Shown piece after piece: positions 33,301-42,840 of a stretch of DNA of 64,000 nucleotides (its first letter is position 1; each line of letters begins with the position of its first letter). The notes beneath the pieces were generated by a model. The model did not search any database. It saw nothing but the letters and a program-made list of their open reading frames with translations, and was not told the DNA's origin. The translations under genes and the position numbers were made by a program. The stretch is from JAQWQB01 sp047636995 (GTDB taxonomy: Bacteria; Bacteroidota; Bacteroidia; Flavobacteriales_D; Sanyastnellaceae), in the NCBI GenBank assembly GCA_047636995.1, contig JBLIGQ010000011.1, positions 9,226 to 73,225 of the forward strand, written 5' to 3'.

Positions 33301-35431
33301 TTCTGGAAGCTGGAGAATGCTGTGCTCTCCTATTGTAAACGCTGCATTTGATCAGTGGGACGATGATTTCCCAACAACTGGATTTACGGGGTCAAATTAC
33401 CCCAACTACCCCTCTGCGGAAGACCCTTGGAGCAACATTCGACGTTATGACGAAACCGTTACAGAAGGAGATCTTCATTCAGGTTTTGAAAGCATTTCGA
33501 ATGCTACAGATGTGATTGGAAACACCAATGGCTATTTCGTCTATTTCATCCCGAATAGCACAACCATTGATATGTCTGGAGAATTCCACAAAGGAGACCT
33601 CACCTACTCATTGTCTAGAACCATTTCCAATACAGACCCATACAATGACGGTTGGAACCTCATCGCGAACCCCTATCCTTCAGCCATTGACTGGGATGAG
33701 ACCTTGGGATGGACAAAATCAGATGTAGACGATGCGATTTACGCTTTCGACCCTGAGAGTGGCCAATACGCGAGTTACATTAATGGAATTAGTGTAGGCC
33801 AATTGGACAATAGAGTTGCTTCTTTTCAGGCCTTCTGGGTCAAAGCCAACGGACCAAACCCAGAGGTGGTAATAAAAGAATCTGCTAAGTCTAATGCTGG
33901 CGGCGTATTTATGCGCAGCCAAGACTTGGCTACACAAACGGTTATTCGTCTCAAAGTACACACTGACGATTCTGCTAAATATGACGAAACCGTCATTGGT
34001 CTTCGCTACGGCGCAGAAATGACTTTTGAAAGCAATTTGGATGCCTATAAATTCTTCGGAAACAACCCTGCCTTACCTAGCTTGGCTTCTGTTTCAGACA
34101 GTACGAATAACAGACCTTTGAGTATCTCGATGGTCCCTGTTCCTGAAGAAGATATGGTGATTGAATTGCTGGTTCGCCCGGGCAACAATGCAGAATTAAC
34201 CTTAACAAACACCCTGGTGGATAGCTATGACGGGAGCATTTGTTTGCAACTGGAAGACCGCGAGTTGGAAACAACAGTGGCCTTTAACTTAGGTGACTCA
34301 TACAGTTTCACCTGTTCAGAAGACATGCTTGAAAATCGCTTTGCCCTTCATTTAAGTGCGCCAGTGGATGCCACGCCTTTCCATGAAAATTGTCCGGAAG
34401 CAGAAAATGGGTCAATCATCGTGCAAGGATTTGGAGATGCGCCTTGGTCATTCACCTGGACAGACGAGATGGGGAATATCTTCAGAGAAATGGAGAACTT
34501 GTATACCGCAGATACCGCAGAAGACTTGCCTCCCGGATTCTATGATGTTCTAGTTGAAAACACGAATCCAAACTGCAGCTCAAGTTCAGCTCAAGTTCAG
34601 GTACATGCTGCTTCTACACCCTTTATTGAAACGGCTTCTACACCTGCGTCTTGCAATCAAGAGAATGATGGAACCATCAGTTTTTTCGGGGCAGAAGATT
34701 ACGAATGGGACATTACTTTGACCTCATATGAAGACAACAGCATTACCCAAATCAATGCTGTGAACGGTGATTCAACTGTAACAGGTCTTCTTTATGGAGT
34801 CTACCTCATTGATGCTGTTTCGAATTGCGGAACCGTAATAGACATCGAAAATGCAGATTTGAGAGATGACAATGCAGTAGAATCAGACTTCATTGTACTT
34901 GACGCTCAGATTTCACTTAGCAATGGCGAAGTAGCCATATTCTTAGAACAATGTTCACAGAATATAACTGCCGTTAGATGGGATTTTGGAGATGGAGTTG
35001 TTGACACTTTAAACTTCAACCCCGCTCACAATTTCACAGAGGCAGGATTGTTTTATGTGAATTTAACAGCCTCTAACGCAGACTGCGAGAGCGATTATGA
35101 AATGCTCATTGTGGTGACAGGAATGCTTCCAAATGACAATGAAAACGAAGAGGAAATGTCAGGATTTGAAGCCAGTGGATTGGGCGAAGAAGACTTCACT
35201 GTAGTCTTTACAGATCAAGAAATAGCTATTCAATCTTCATCAGATGTGAACGAGCCTGTTTTCATTACCATTTTCAATTTGAACGGACAATTAGTTCAGA
35301 CCGAACAGCTTCCAGAGTTAACTACCGGACAAACAAATGTAAACATCAGCTCATTGCAACCCGGCATGTATTCTATGAGTATAACAACAACTGAATCTTT
35401 GCTTTACAGCGAAGAGTTCGCCAAAAATTAG
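30320..35431 (+). CDS. giant secreted multidomain protein with T9SS sorting domain
   Basis: The ~1703-residue protein has a signal peptide (hydrophobic FIICITALFSS, cleavage near VFAQT). Domains in order: a nidogen-like beta domain (about 80-310, LPFTFDLYGTAYNSLYLNNNGNITF ... IAPFWADVDTR), cadherin/PKD-like segments (about 320-420), a LamG/concanavalin-like lectin domain (about 545-700, YLTFDGSDDYIAIENFNY ... GIRIWDKAL), further beta-sandwich regions, a PKD domain (about 1540-1600, VRWDFGDGVVDT) and a type A T9SS C-terminal sorting domain (LQPGMYSMSI). It is predicted to be exported to the cell surface through the T9SS, likely as an adhesin. A 5' hairpin TAGGG/CCCTA lies at 30205-30237. The strong terminator is at 35459. 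Confidence 0.85.
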   Translation: MKNTYPSHHSFTYRTACFIICITALFSSPRVFAQTNTQSSPSIQTETLYSQPDPERQKAKEQGTLSQPDLSVPFNGDYIQVNPIIERSNSRLDGCWLYFDPTLWTQFPANDDGSAGPINLPFTFDLYGTAYNSLYLNNNGNITFDNALSWYSPYGFPITTPMIAPFWADVDTRLDHGEVWYYVDNNAFYATWVEVGPYSAYSSYSTGLFNSFQVVITDGTDPVLGAGQNIGFAYGEMGWTAGSASGGSEGFGGTAATVGVNFGDGENFIQMGLFDSASDDYDGPADGNDGVTWLSNQCFEIDAATPGNTPPIAQGFPENNALYACTGVDVTHTFGFLDMDPGESVSISIDDQGNGGFSIISNTSGAAAASEITFSHSTAGTYTYVLTGTDNNYSPAATDITVTLVVSDPPSITVNITQPSCAESNGQIEFVFSDNPNQSEIQFSLDDGIIWETAVNDNSGSATYSNLATGNYQLVTRWQAGGCEVDLGSETFVDSGFELASLSCSGDISVNDAENDCEEAVSVPIPTLDGGCSEIDFERNYLTFDGSDDYIAIENFNYSGTQTELSVEAWIRTSDGTNQIIASFDRSEFWRLEINGNGGETGEIGWCVNTNAGILDLGSNTRVDDDQWHHIVGVYDNGTVAIYIDGTLDVSSTQGSVIGNTTTRYGFIATGSEASSYNENTGPTDYFNGDIAGIRIWDKALALAELNSDYCPNLLAEDLAVNYDFTEGTGIVLNDASGNSNNGNFQNMTASAWANGNAPGCITFFNDFNQTADASGIYGGGETIVNWTYSAPNGQSNTCSQTIEVVVPAELVCENQFNDYIWNGAADSDWNNAANWVGNEVPPSQANVLIAVTNFPPELSQTVSVNNILIDENSSIAFSNSSGQVKIYGDLANNGTLHSTTGKFWFAGDDLQLIKGANAPTFYELKISSTDTVRLLTDIFLNGALQPNSGVFDWNDKSVELLSTADYTGSIGEIKSSAEILGTEILYNRYFPAASGSWRMLCSPIVNAAFDQWDDDFPTTGFTGSNYPNYPSAEDPWSNIRRYDETVTEGDLHSGFESISNATDVIGNTNGYFVYFIPNSTTIDMSGEFHKGDLTYSLSRTISNTDPYNDGWNLIANPYPSAIDWDETLGWTKSDVDDAIYAFDPESGQYASYINGISVGQLDNRVASFQAFWVKANGPNPEVVIKESAKSNAGGVFMRSQDLATQTVIRLKVHTDDSAKYDETVIGLRYGAEMTFESNLDAYKFFGNNPALPSLASVSDSTNNRPLSISMVPVPEEDMVIELLVRPGNNAELTLTNTLVDSYDGSICLQLEDRELETTVAFNLGDSYSFTCSEDMLENRFALHLSAPVDATPFHENCPEAENGSIIVQGFGDAPWSFTWTDEMGNIFREMENLYTADTAEDLPPGFYDVLVENTNPNCSSSSAQVQVHAASTPFIETASTPASCNQENDGTISFFGAEDYEWDITLTSYEDNSITQINAVNGDSTVTGLLYGVYLIDAVSNCGTVIDIENADLRDDNAVESDFIVLDAQISLSNGEVAIFLEQCSQNITAVRWDFGDGVVDTLNFNPAHNFTEAGLFYVNLTASNADCESDYEMLIVVTGMLPNDNENEEEMSGFEASGLGEEDFTVVFTDQEIAIQSSSDVNEPVFITIFNLNGQLVQTEQLPELTTGQTNVNISSLQPGMYSMSITTTESLLYSEEFAKN

Positions 35432-35458
35432 CCTCCCCAATAACTACGTCTAGCAAAG

Positions 35459-35493
35459 TGTCGGACTCAGAAATGAGTTCGGCATTTTTTATT
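35459..35493 (+). terminator. intrinsic terminator of the T9SS cargo gene
   Basis: TGTCGGACTCA and TGAGTTCGGCA form an 11-bp stem with two G-T pairs and a GAAA loop, followed by TTTTTT. The convergent permease gene ends inside the tail. Confidence 0.88.
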
Positions 35494-36736
35494 TCCCACG
35501 CATGGCGTCTACCGGGTCCATTTTGGCTGCTTTAAGCGCGGGAGCTATTCCAGCAATGATTCCAGAAACCACCGCAATGGTCAATGCCATCACGAAGCGA
35601 TTGAAACTCACCTGCAATGTCAAACCGAAATCAATGAAGTTCACAATCAGGGTAATAATCACAATCAATCCGAAAGCCATTAAAGCGCCAAAAATGCAAA
35701 GAGCTACAGCCTCAAACAGGAATTGACCAAGAATGAATGCGCTTTTTGCTCCTAGCGCTTTTTGAATCCCGATGATCTGCGTTCGCTCTCTCACAGAAAC
35801 GAACATAATATTCGCAATAGAAAAGCACCCGACTAAAATAGCAAAGAGACCAATGAACCAGGTTCCAATGTCAACTGCTCCAAAAACGTTGTCAATCATT
35901 CCATTGAGCATTCCCATTTCGTTAATGGAAAAATCATTTTTATCTCTCGGATTGATTTTTCTAATGGCTCGAAAATGCTGAACGATTTCCTCTTCCATTT
36001 CTTCGTTTGTGACGCCTTCTTTGGCTTTCACCAGGATAGATGAATCAACTCGTTTCACATTGATAATGCGGGTAGCAAAGTTGGCCGGTATAAGCGCTAG
36101 TTCGTCAAATCCGTTTCCAATCAGAGAGGTGCCCTCCCGTTTGAAGGTGCCTATTATTTCAACCTTTAATCCTTTTATTTTCACCTGTTTACCAACCACA
36201 TCACCTGTTGGGAAGAGCATATCTGTTACATCTTGACCAATGATTGCTACGGGTCTGCCCGTATTTAATTCTATTTCAGTGAAATAGCGTCCTTGATCAA
36301 TGTTAATTTCAACACACTTTTCATAGTCTTTACTGACCCCAACCGTTTGAACATTTTGGTAGATGTTGCCCCGGTATTCAGCTGTGCCCCTATCTCCAAT
36401 TTGAAAGGAAATGGCCTCTGCTGTTTCCATGCGCTCACGCAAATCCTGCATGTCTCTTGCTGTGGGCTGTCTGCGTTGGAAATATTCCCACCATTGATAT
36501 TCCCCTTCGCCCTCTGGGCCCCAAGGCCACTTCTGAACAAACAGCACATCATCATTCACACCACTGAATGAATCACGCAGCGTAGACTCCATGGAATCAG
36601 AAGCAGTAAAGACCATTGTAATAAGAAAGATTCCCACCATGACTCCCAGTAAAGACAAGAATGTGCGCAATTTATTAGTTACAATGGCTTGCCAAGCAAA
36701 TCTGAAACTTTCTCTAAGTAGACGGAAGTACAACAT
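35489..36736 (-). CDS. MacB-like ABC transporter permease
   Basis: The 415-residue protein has an N-terminal membrane helix (FRFAWQAIVTNKLRTFLSLLGVMVGIFLI), a MacB periplasmic core domain (about 45-270) and an FtsX domain with three helices (IMFVSVRERTQIIGIQKALGAK ... GIIAGIAPALKAAKMDPVDAMRGK). Such permeases work with a MacA-like adaptor and an ATPase to expel substrates or lipoproteins; none is adjacent, so the partners are elsewhere. It is convergent with the T9SS cargo gene. The 268 bp between its start and purH hold the purH promoter and nothing else I can name. Confidence 0.88.
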   Translation of the reverse strand: MLYFRLLRESFRFAWQAIVTNKLRTFLSLLGVMVGIFLITMVFTASDSMESTLRDSFSGVNDDVLFVQKWPWGPEGEGEYQWWEYFQRRQPTARDMQDLRERMETAEAISFQIGDRGTAEYRGNIYQNVQTVGVSKDYEKCVEINIDQGRYFTEIELNTGRPVAIIGQDVTDMLFPTGDVVGKQVKIKGLKVEIIGTFKREGTSLIGNGFDELALIPANFATRIINVKRVDSSILVKAKEGVTNEEMEEEIVQHFRAIRKINPRDKNDFSINEMGMLNGMIDNVFGAVDIGTWFIGLFAILVGCFSIANIMFVSVRERTQIIGIQKALGAKSAFILGQFLFEAVALCIFGALMAFGLIVIITLIVNFIDFGLTLQVSFNRFVMALTIAVVSGIIAGIAPALKAAKMDPVDAMRGK

Positions 36737-36962
36737 TGATTTTCAGTAAAAATGGATGACCGTTTTCACTAGGCAAGGTACAAATGATCTTAGGAAATTG
36801 ACCGTCATTCACCACGCAAGGTGTCCGTTCACCATAATAGTTCCCAAATCTATTTTCACCCACTTGAATGTGACTTTCGGCCTGCCCATAAACCCTGATT
36901 TACGACCTAATAACAATTGATATTAATCTTTCAACACGCTTTCATAAGGCCCTTGGTTACAC

Positions 36963-36970
36963 TACTTTTG
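36963..36970 (+). promoter_or_regulatory. -7 promoter element of purH
   Basis: TACTTTTG matches TAnnTTTG and lies 35 nt before the purH ATG. No purine riboswitch structure was recognised in the leader. Confidence 0.5.
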
Positions 36971-37005
36971 TTTTTTGCTTTACCTTCTTAAAACAACTGC
37001 AACCC

Positions 37006-38535
37006 ATGTCAGGTCAGAAGAAAATAACGTCTGCGTTGATTTCCGTTTTTCACAAAGACGGCCTTGAGCCAATCGTAGCAGAATTACAACGTCAAGGTGT
37101 TAAAATTTACAGCACAGGTGGAACACAAACTGCCATTGAGGCTATGGGTTGCGACGTGCATCGCGTTGAAGATCTCACTTCGTATCCGTCTATACTTGGT
37201 GGAAGAGTAAAAACATTGCATCCAAAAGTATTTGGCGGAATTTTGGGTCGAAGAGAATTGGACTCGGATGTGGCACAGATGGCAGAGTTTGAAATTCCAT
37301 CTATAGACTTGGTTATAGTTGATTTGTATCCTTTCGAGGCTACCGTTTCAAGTGGAGCAGATCATGAAGACATTATTGAGAAGATTGACATTGGTGGAAT
37401 TTCACTTATTCGCGCAGCAGCAAAAAATTACAAAGATGTTGTGATTGTTGCTTCACGAGAACGCTACGTGCCTCTTTTGAATCTTTTAAAAGAAGGAAAC
37501 GGCGAAACAGCGTTAGAAGACCGAAAGGAACTTGCCGCAGAAGCCTTCAACGTGTCTTCTCATTATGACACGATGATTTTCAAGTACTTCGCCAAAGATG
37601 ACACTTCGGTGCTAAAAGAGAGTCATACCTCTGGAACGGCCCTGCGGTATGGAGAAAACCCACATCAACGCGGTTACTTCTTTGGAGATTTGGACGGTAT
37701 GTTTGACCAGCTACATGGAAAAGCGTTGAGCTACAACAACTTACTAGACATTGATGCGGCGGTGAATTTGATGGGTGAATTTAAAGATGATAATCCCACT
37801 TTCGCCATTTTGAAGCACAACAATGCCTGTGGACTTGCCACACGTTCAACCTTAGCAGAAGCATACAAAGCTGCGCTAGCTGGAGATCCGGTTTCTGCTT
37901 TCGGAGGGGTATTGATCTCAAACAAACCGCTTGACAATGCAACAGCAGAGCAGGTCAAAGATTTGTTTTGTGAAGTGGTGATTGCACCTTCGTTTGACGC
38001 AGATGCACTAGAGACTCTAAAAAGCAAAAAGAACCGCATTATCCTCGTTCAGAAGCAATGGACGTTCCCTGTGACCCAAGTTCGCACAGCATTAAACGGA
38101 ATTTTAATGCAAGACCGAAACCAGCATACTGACCAAGCTAGTGGATTCAAACTGGCTACTCAATCAGAAGCTACAGACCCCCAAATTGAAGACCTCGTTT
38201 TTGCCAATAAATTGGTGAAACACACCAAATCGAATACCATTGTTTTTGCTAAGGGCAGACAATTACTCGCTAGCGGAACAGGTCAAACATCTCGTGTAGA
38301 TGCTTTGAAACAAGCGGTAAATAAAGCGAATTCATTTGGGTTCGACTTAAAAGGAGCTGTAATGGCATCAGATGCATTCTTCCCATTTCCTGATTGTGTT
38401 GAACTAGCATGTAACGAAGGGGTGAATGCTGTCGTACAACCAGGAGGTTCAGTGAAGGATAAGTTAAGCGTTGATTTTTGTAATGAAAATGACATGGCAA
38501 TGTACTTCACCGGATACCGTCATTTCAAACACTAA
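37006..38535 (+). CDS. purH: bifunctional AICAR transformylase/IMP cyclohydrolase
   Basis: The 509-residue length is normal for PurH. The N-terminal MGS-like IMP cyclohydrolase domain is clear (ALISVFHKDGLEPIVAEL, YSTGGT, GGRVKTLHPKVFGGIL). The C-terminal AICAR transformylase domain carries LRYGENPHQRG, LSYNNLLDIDAAVNL, KHNNACGLA, SAFGGV and SDAFFPFPDCVELACNEGVNAVVQPGGS. It catalyses the last two steps of IMP synthesis in the cytosol. Single gene, followed about 100 nt later by the mreB operon. Confidence 0.96.
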   Translation: MSGQKKITSALISVFHKDGLEPIVAELQRQGVKIYSTGGTQTAIEAMGCDVHRVEDLTSYPSILGGRVKTLHPKVFGGILGRRELDSDVAQMAEFEIPSIDLVIVDLYPFEATVSSGADHEDIIEKIDIGGISLIRAAAKNYKDVVIVASRERYVPLLNLLKEGNGETALEDRKELAAEAFNVSSHYDTMIFKYFAKDDTSVLKESHTSGTALRYGENPHQRGYFFGDLDGMFDQLHGKALSYNNLLDIDAAVNLMGEFKDDNPTFAILKHNNACGLATRSTLAEAYKAALAGDPVSAFGGVLISNKPLDNATAEQVKDLFCEVVIAPSFDADALETLKSKKNRIILVQKQWTFPVTQVRTALNGILMQDRNQHTDQASGFKLATQSEATDPQIEDLVFANKLVKHTKSNTIVFAKGRQLLASGTGQTSRVDALKQAVNKANSFGFDLKGAVMASDAFFPFPDCVELACNEGVNAVVQPGGSVKDKLSVDFCNENDMAMYFTGYRHFKH

Positions 38536-38590
38536 CAATTGATAGTTAAGTACGTATACTTGCTTAATGTTAACAGCGTGATTCAATGTA

Positions 38591-38598
38591 TATATTTG
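38591..38598 (+). promoter_or_regulatory. -7 promoter element of the mreB-rodA operon
   Basis: TATATTTG lies 36 nt before the mreB ATG. A TTG at 38560-38562 is 28 nt upstream, too far for a classic -33. Confidence 0.5.
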
Positions 38599-38634
38599 TG
38601 TTTATCCATTTACCGAGAGCCATAAAGGAACACC

Positions 38635-39660
38635 ATGGGGTTGTTTAATTTTTTCATGCAAGAAATCGCGATTGACCTGGGAACGGCCAACACGATTATC
38701 TATTACAATGACAAAGTAGTTGTTGACGAACCATCTATTGTTGCGAAAGACCGCACCACGCAAAAGACTGTTGCGATTGGCCGGAAAGCGCAACAAATGC
38801 ATGGCAAAACCCACGAGAACATAAAGACAATTCGTCCATTGAAAGATGGAGTAATTGCTGATTTCCAGTCTGCTGAAGACATGATCAAAGGAATGATCAA
38901 AATGATCAACAAAGGGAAGTCTTGGTTTGCTCCTTCTTTGAGAATGGTTATTTGTATCCCATCTGGAATTACAGAAGTTGAAAAACGAGCTGTAAAAGAC
39001 AGCGCTGAACACGCCGGTGCGAAGGAAGTTTATCTTATTCACGAACCAATGGCTGCGGCAATTGGAATTGGGATAGACGTAGAGGAGCCCATGGGAAACA
39101 TGATAATTGATATTGGCGGCGGAACCTCTGAAATTGCGGTTATCGCTCTTGGAGGAATCGTAACAGACAAGAACATACGTGTTGCCGGTGATGAATTTAC
39201 CCAAGACATTGAAGAATATATGCGTCGCCAGCACAATATTCTCATTGGAGAACGAACTGCTGAGCAAATCAAAATTGAAGTAGGAGCAGCACTTCCTGAA
39301 TTGGATGACCCACCAGAAGATTATGCCGTTAGAGGAAGAGACCTGATGACTGGTATTCCAAAGGAAATTCACGTTACCTACAGCGAAATTGCTCACGCAC
39401 TTGACAAGAGTATCTCAAAAATTGAAGAAGCAATTCTGAGTTGTTTAGAAAATACGCCCCCAGAACTTTCTGCTGACATCTTCAAAACAGGAATATACCT
39501 TGCTGGTGGTGGTGCATTGTTGCGCGGATTAGACAAACGAATTTCTCAAAAGACCCGCCTCCCTGTTCACGTAGCTGATGAGCCACTTCGCGCTGTAGCG
39601 AAAGGCACCGCAATTGCGCTTAAGAACATAGATCGGTTCCAATTCCTCATGCGAGAGTAA
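38635..39660 (+). CDS. mreB: rod-shape determining protein MreB
   Basis: The 341-residue protein is actin-like. It has the ATP-binding phosphate 1 (IAIDLGTANTIIY), phosphate 2 (NMIIDIGGGTSEIAVI) and adenosine (YLAGGGALLRGLD) motifs, and the amphipathic N-terminus GLFNFFMQE that can bind the membrane. It organises lateral wall synthesis. First gene of mreB-mreC-mreD-pbp2-rodA. Confidence 0.97.
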   Translation: MGLFNFFMQEIAIDLGTANTIIYYNDKVVVDEPSIVAKDRTTQKTVAIGRKAQQMHGKTHENIKTIRPLKDGVIADFQSAEDMIKGMIKMINKGKSWFAPSLRMVICIPSGITEVEKRAVKDSAEHAGAKEVYLIHEPMAAAIGIGIDVEEPMGNMIIDIGGGTSEIAVIALGGIVTDKNIRVAGDEFTQDIEEYMRRQHNILIGERTAEQIKIEVGAALPELDDPPEDYAVRGRDLMTGIPKEIHVTYSEIAHALDKSISKIEEAILSCLENTPPELSADIFKTGIYLAGGGALLRGLDKRISQKTRLPVHVADEPLRAVAKGTAIALKNIDRFQFLMRE

Positions 39661-39681
39661 CCCAAAAGAAACCAGAGGAGC

Positions 39682-40521
39682 ATGCGAAGCCTATGGCAAC
39701 TGATTTATCGTTACCACATTTTCTTGGTGTTCCTTATCCTTGAGGTTTTAGCTATTGCACTTTTAGTTCGAAACAACAACTATCAGCGTGCAACTTTCGT
39801 GCACAGCGCCAACAAGATTACTGGCAACTTATACGAAAAACGAACAGAGATAGCTGAGTATCTGAAGCTGCAATCTATCAATGCAGAATTGGCCAAAGAA
39901 AATGCACGTCTTCGAACGGTTTCTCAACCAAATTACCAGCAATTGACTGACGACTTGTACATGTATGAAGATACTTTGTACTTGCTTCGCTATGAATACA
40001 TCTCTGGAAGGGTTATCAATAACTCCGTAAATCGCCCGAACAACTTCATCACCATAGACAAAGGTTCTACTAATGGCATTCAGAAAGAAATGGGGGTTGT
40101 TTCAAAAGGGTCCATTGTTGGGATTGTAAAAGATGTATCAGACAATTTCGCGTCTGTGATGCCGTTGATTAACACAAACATGAGTGTTGGTGTTAGGTTA
40201 AAAAGAAGTGGCGAAACAGGAGAAGTGACTTGGGATGGAAGAGACCCTTCTAAAGTCCTGGTCAATTACATCTCGCGCTCAGCCAACCCACTTAAAGGAG
40301 ACACAATTATCACATCAGGATTTTCAACTTATTTCCCAGAGGGCATTCTTGTTGGAACAATTGAAGATTTTCGCATTCCCGAAGGAGAAAATTTCTATAC
40401 AATTGACCTGCTATTGAGCACACCGTTTCACCAGCTGAGTTACATCGAAGTCATTCATAATTTACTTAGTGACGAGCAATTGGAGCTAGAACAAAAGCAG
40501 GAGGGCCAAGATGGGGGGTGA
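39682..40521 (+). CDS. mreC: rod-shape determining protein MreC
   Basis: The 279-residue protein has a short cytosolic end, one membrane helix (about residues 10-28), a coiled coil (LYEKRTEIAEYLKLQSINAELAKENARLR) and the MreC beta-barrel domain (ITIDKGSTNGIQKEMGVVSKGSIVGIVKDVSDNFASVMPLIN). It links MreB to periplasmic wall enzymes. Its end overlaps mreD by 11 bp. Confidence 0.94.
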   Translation: MRSLWQLIYRYHIFLVFLILEVLAIALLVRNNNYQRATFVHSANKITGNLYEKRTEIAEYLKLQSINAELAKENARLRTVSQPNYQQLTDDLYMYEDTLYLLRYEYISGRVINNSVNRPNNFITIDKGSTNGIQKEMGVVSKGSIVGIVKDVSDNFASVMPLINTNMSVGVRLKRSGETGEVTWDGRDPSKVLVNYISRSANPLKGDTIITSGFSTYFPEGILVGTIEDFRIPEGENFYTIDLLLSTPFHQLSYIEVIHNLLSDEQLELEQKQEGQDGG

Positions 40522-41038
40522 AATTATTCGTAACGTATTAAGGCTAACCTTTTTGATTCTTATTCAGGGTTTAATCGTTAACAGATTGGACTTGTGGCAA
40601 GGATACATTTTACCTAGTGTCTATATTTTTGGCCTTTTGATGCTTCCTATCACTACTCCTAGAATCATGTACATGGTCATAGGATTTATAGCTGGCGCTT
40701 GCGTAGACATGTTCACGAACACCCTTGGAATTCATGCTTCAGCATGCGTTTTTATGGGATTTATACAGCCGTTATTTTTACGTTTTCTTGCTCCAAGAGA
40801 AGGCTATGAAGTGGGGCAACGTCCCACCTTGCAAGATTTAGGAATTGGATGGTACATCACCTATGCAGGCATTTTAGCATTGGTACACCATACCTGGTTG
40901 TTCTTCATTGAGCTCATGCGCTTTACTCCCTTTTTCTACACACTTGGGAAAGTACTGCTAAGCACACTAGCCACTTTAGTGCTCATGGTACTGGGTCAAT
41001 ACTTGATCTACTCACCGTCTGATCGTCGTAAAAAATGA
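40511..41038 (+). CDS. mreD: rod-shape determining protein MreD
   Basis: The 175-residue protein has five or six membrane helices, the size and location of MreD. Sequence conservation in this family is low, so position between mreC and pbp2 is the main support, together with the typical GFIAGACVDMFTNTLGIHASACVFMGF segment. It overlaps both neighbours. Confidence 0.88.
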   Translation: MGGEIIRNVLRLTFLILIQGLIVNRLDLWQGYILPSVYIFGLLMLPITTPRIMYMVIGFIAGACVDMFTNTLGIHASACVFMGFIQPLFLRFLAPREGYEVGQRPTLQDLGIGWYITYAGILALVHHTWLFFIELMRFTPFFYTLGKVLLSTLATLVLMVLGQYLIYSPSDRRKK

Positions 41039-42840
41039 ATCTCAGCAACAGACGGTATATCTTTTCGGGAATTATCATTCTCTTTGGATTGATCTTCGTT
41101 GCGCGTCTTTTTTACCTGCAAGTTGCAAGTGACAGTTGGCAAGCCAAAGCAGCCGAACTTACCGAAGAAAAAATTAGAATTTACCCTTCACGCGGTCTGA
41201 TTTATGATCGGGGAGGCGAGCTTTTAGTGGCCAATAGAGCCATCTATGACCTCATGGTTACACCAAGGCAAACAAAGGCCTTTGACACACTTGCGTTTTG
41301 TGGACTGATAGACATCAGTTCCGAAGACCTTCGCACTCAAATAAATAAAGCGATTAAGTACTCTAGATACAAGGCATCTGTGCTTAAAAAACAGATTGAC
41401 CCGCAGGAATATGCGCGCATTTCAGAACAACTGCACAAGTATCCTGGCTTTTTCGGACAAGTTCGAACGGTACGAAATTACCAGAAGGGAATTGGGGCTC
41501 ATTTGCTAGGTGATTTTGCAGAAACGAATCCCAAGGATCTGAAATCTGACAGCTATTACAGGCAGGGAGACTATATCGGGAAGAGCGGCATTGAGTCTGT
41601 CTACGAAGAAGACTTACGCGGAGAAAAAGGATCAAAATACGTGCTTGTTGATGTGCGAAATAACATTCAAGAAAGTTTATCTGATGGCAGGTATGACACT
41701 ACGGCTGTTTCAGGATCAGACCTAACCATTACCATTGACGCTGATTTGCAAGCCTATGCAGAAAAGCTGATGGTTAATAAATTGGGAAGTGTAGTAGCCA
41801 TTGAACCTTCAACTGGAGAGATTCTTGCGTTGGTAAGTTCACCCGGATATGACCCGAATTTACTGGTAGGGGCTCAGCGTGGAAAGAACTACGGCGTACT
41901 GCAACAGGACAACCTCAAACCGCTTTATAACAGGGCGTTACAAGGACAATACAGGCCTGGTTCTATTTTCAAGATGGTGCAAAGTTTGATAGCATTGGAA
42001 ACGGAAGCCATCACTGTGAACACACGAATTCCTTGCAACAGAGGTATTATTGGCTGTCACGGCGCCCATTCTTATGATGATTTAGAGGGTGCCATTATTC
42101 ACTCTTGCAATCCGTATTTCCATCAAGTAATGAAACGAATGGTGGAAAAGGGCGTTAAAGAATCTCGCTTTCAAGATGCTCAACTCGGATTGAACGAGTG
42201 GAATGGCAACATCATGAAATTTGGTTTCGGAACAGATTTAGGAACAGACTTACCCGGGATGAAGACTGGAAATGTGCCAAAATCTGCCTACTATGATAAA
42301 ATCTATGGCGAATTGTCCTGGGCCTACAGCACCATCTATTCAATCAGTATTGGCGAAGGTGAGCTTCTTGTTAATCCGTTGCAAATGGCGAATCTTGCGG
42401 CCATTATAGCAAACCGAGGTTACTACTACCCACCTCATGTGATTCGCAGCATTGGGAATACAGGAAAACCAGATAAATTTAGAAAAAAAATAAACTGTGG
42501 GGTGCGGCCTGAGTATTTCACCCCTGTTGTGAACGCGATGCAAAAGGTAATAGAACAGCCAGGTGGTACGGCCAGAAGAGCGCGAATAGAAGGACTTGAA
42601 GTTTGCGGAAAAACAGGGACCGTGCAAAATGACCCCATTCTTGACCACAGTGTGTTCATGGCTTTCGCACCAAAAGACAATCCTCAGATTGCCATTTCAG
42701 TTTATGTAGAGTTTAGCGGTTATGGAGGAACTTGGGCAGCGCCAATAGCTGCCTTGCTTATTGAAAAGTACCTGAATGACTCCATCTCAGATCCAAAAAA
42801 GGAACAGCGCATTTTAGATGCCGTATTTTTAGGAGAATGA
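41035..42840 (+). CDS. mrdA: penicillin-binding protein 2 (peptidoglycan transpeptidase)
   Basis: The 601-residue class B PBP has one N-terminal helix, a PBP dimerisation domain (GLIYDRGGELLVANRAIYDLMV) and a transpeptidase domain. The visible active-site motifs are SxxK (RPGSIFKMVQ), SxN (HSCNPYF) and KTGT (VCGKTGTVQND). It crosslinks lateral wall with RodA. It overlaps mreD and rodA by 4 bp each, showing tight coupling. Confidence 0.96.
   Translation: MNLSNRRYIFSGIIILFGLIFVARLFYLQVASDSWQAKAAELTEEKIRIYPSRGLIYDRGGELLVANRAIYDLMVTPRQTKAFDTLAFCGLIDISSEDLRTQINKAIKYSRYKASVLKKQIDPQEYARISEQLHKYPGFFGQVRTVRNYQKGIGAHLLGDFAETNPKDLKSDSYYRQGDYIGKSGIESVYEEDLRGEKGSKYVLVDVRNNIQESLSDGRYDTTAVSGSDLTITIDADLQAYAEKLMVNKLGSVVAIEPSTGEILALVSSPGYDPNLLVGAQRGKNYGVLQQDNLKPLYNRALQGQYRPGSIFKMVQSLIALETEAITVNTRIPCNRGIIGCHGAHSYDDLEGAIIHSCNPYFHQVMKRMVEKGVKESRFQDAQLGLNEWNGNIMKFGFGTDLGTDLPGMKTGNVPKSAYYDKIYGELSWAYSTIYSISIGEGELLVNPLQMANLAAIIANRGYYYPPHVIRSIGNTGKPDKFRKKINCGVRPEYFTPVVNAMQKVIEQPGGTARRARIEGLEVCGKTGTVQNDPILDHSVFMAFAPKDNPQIAISVYVEFSGYGGTWAAPIAALLIEKYLNDSISDPKKEQRILDAVFLGE

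Noticed and set aside
36737..37005. Purine riboswitch ahead of purH
   Set aside because: No three-way junction or conserved purine aptamer bases could be recognised. Only a -7 promoter element was seen.
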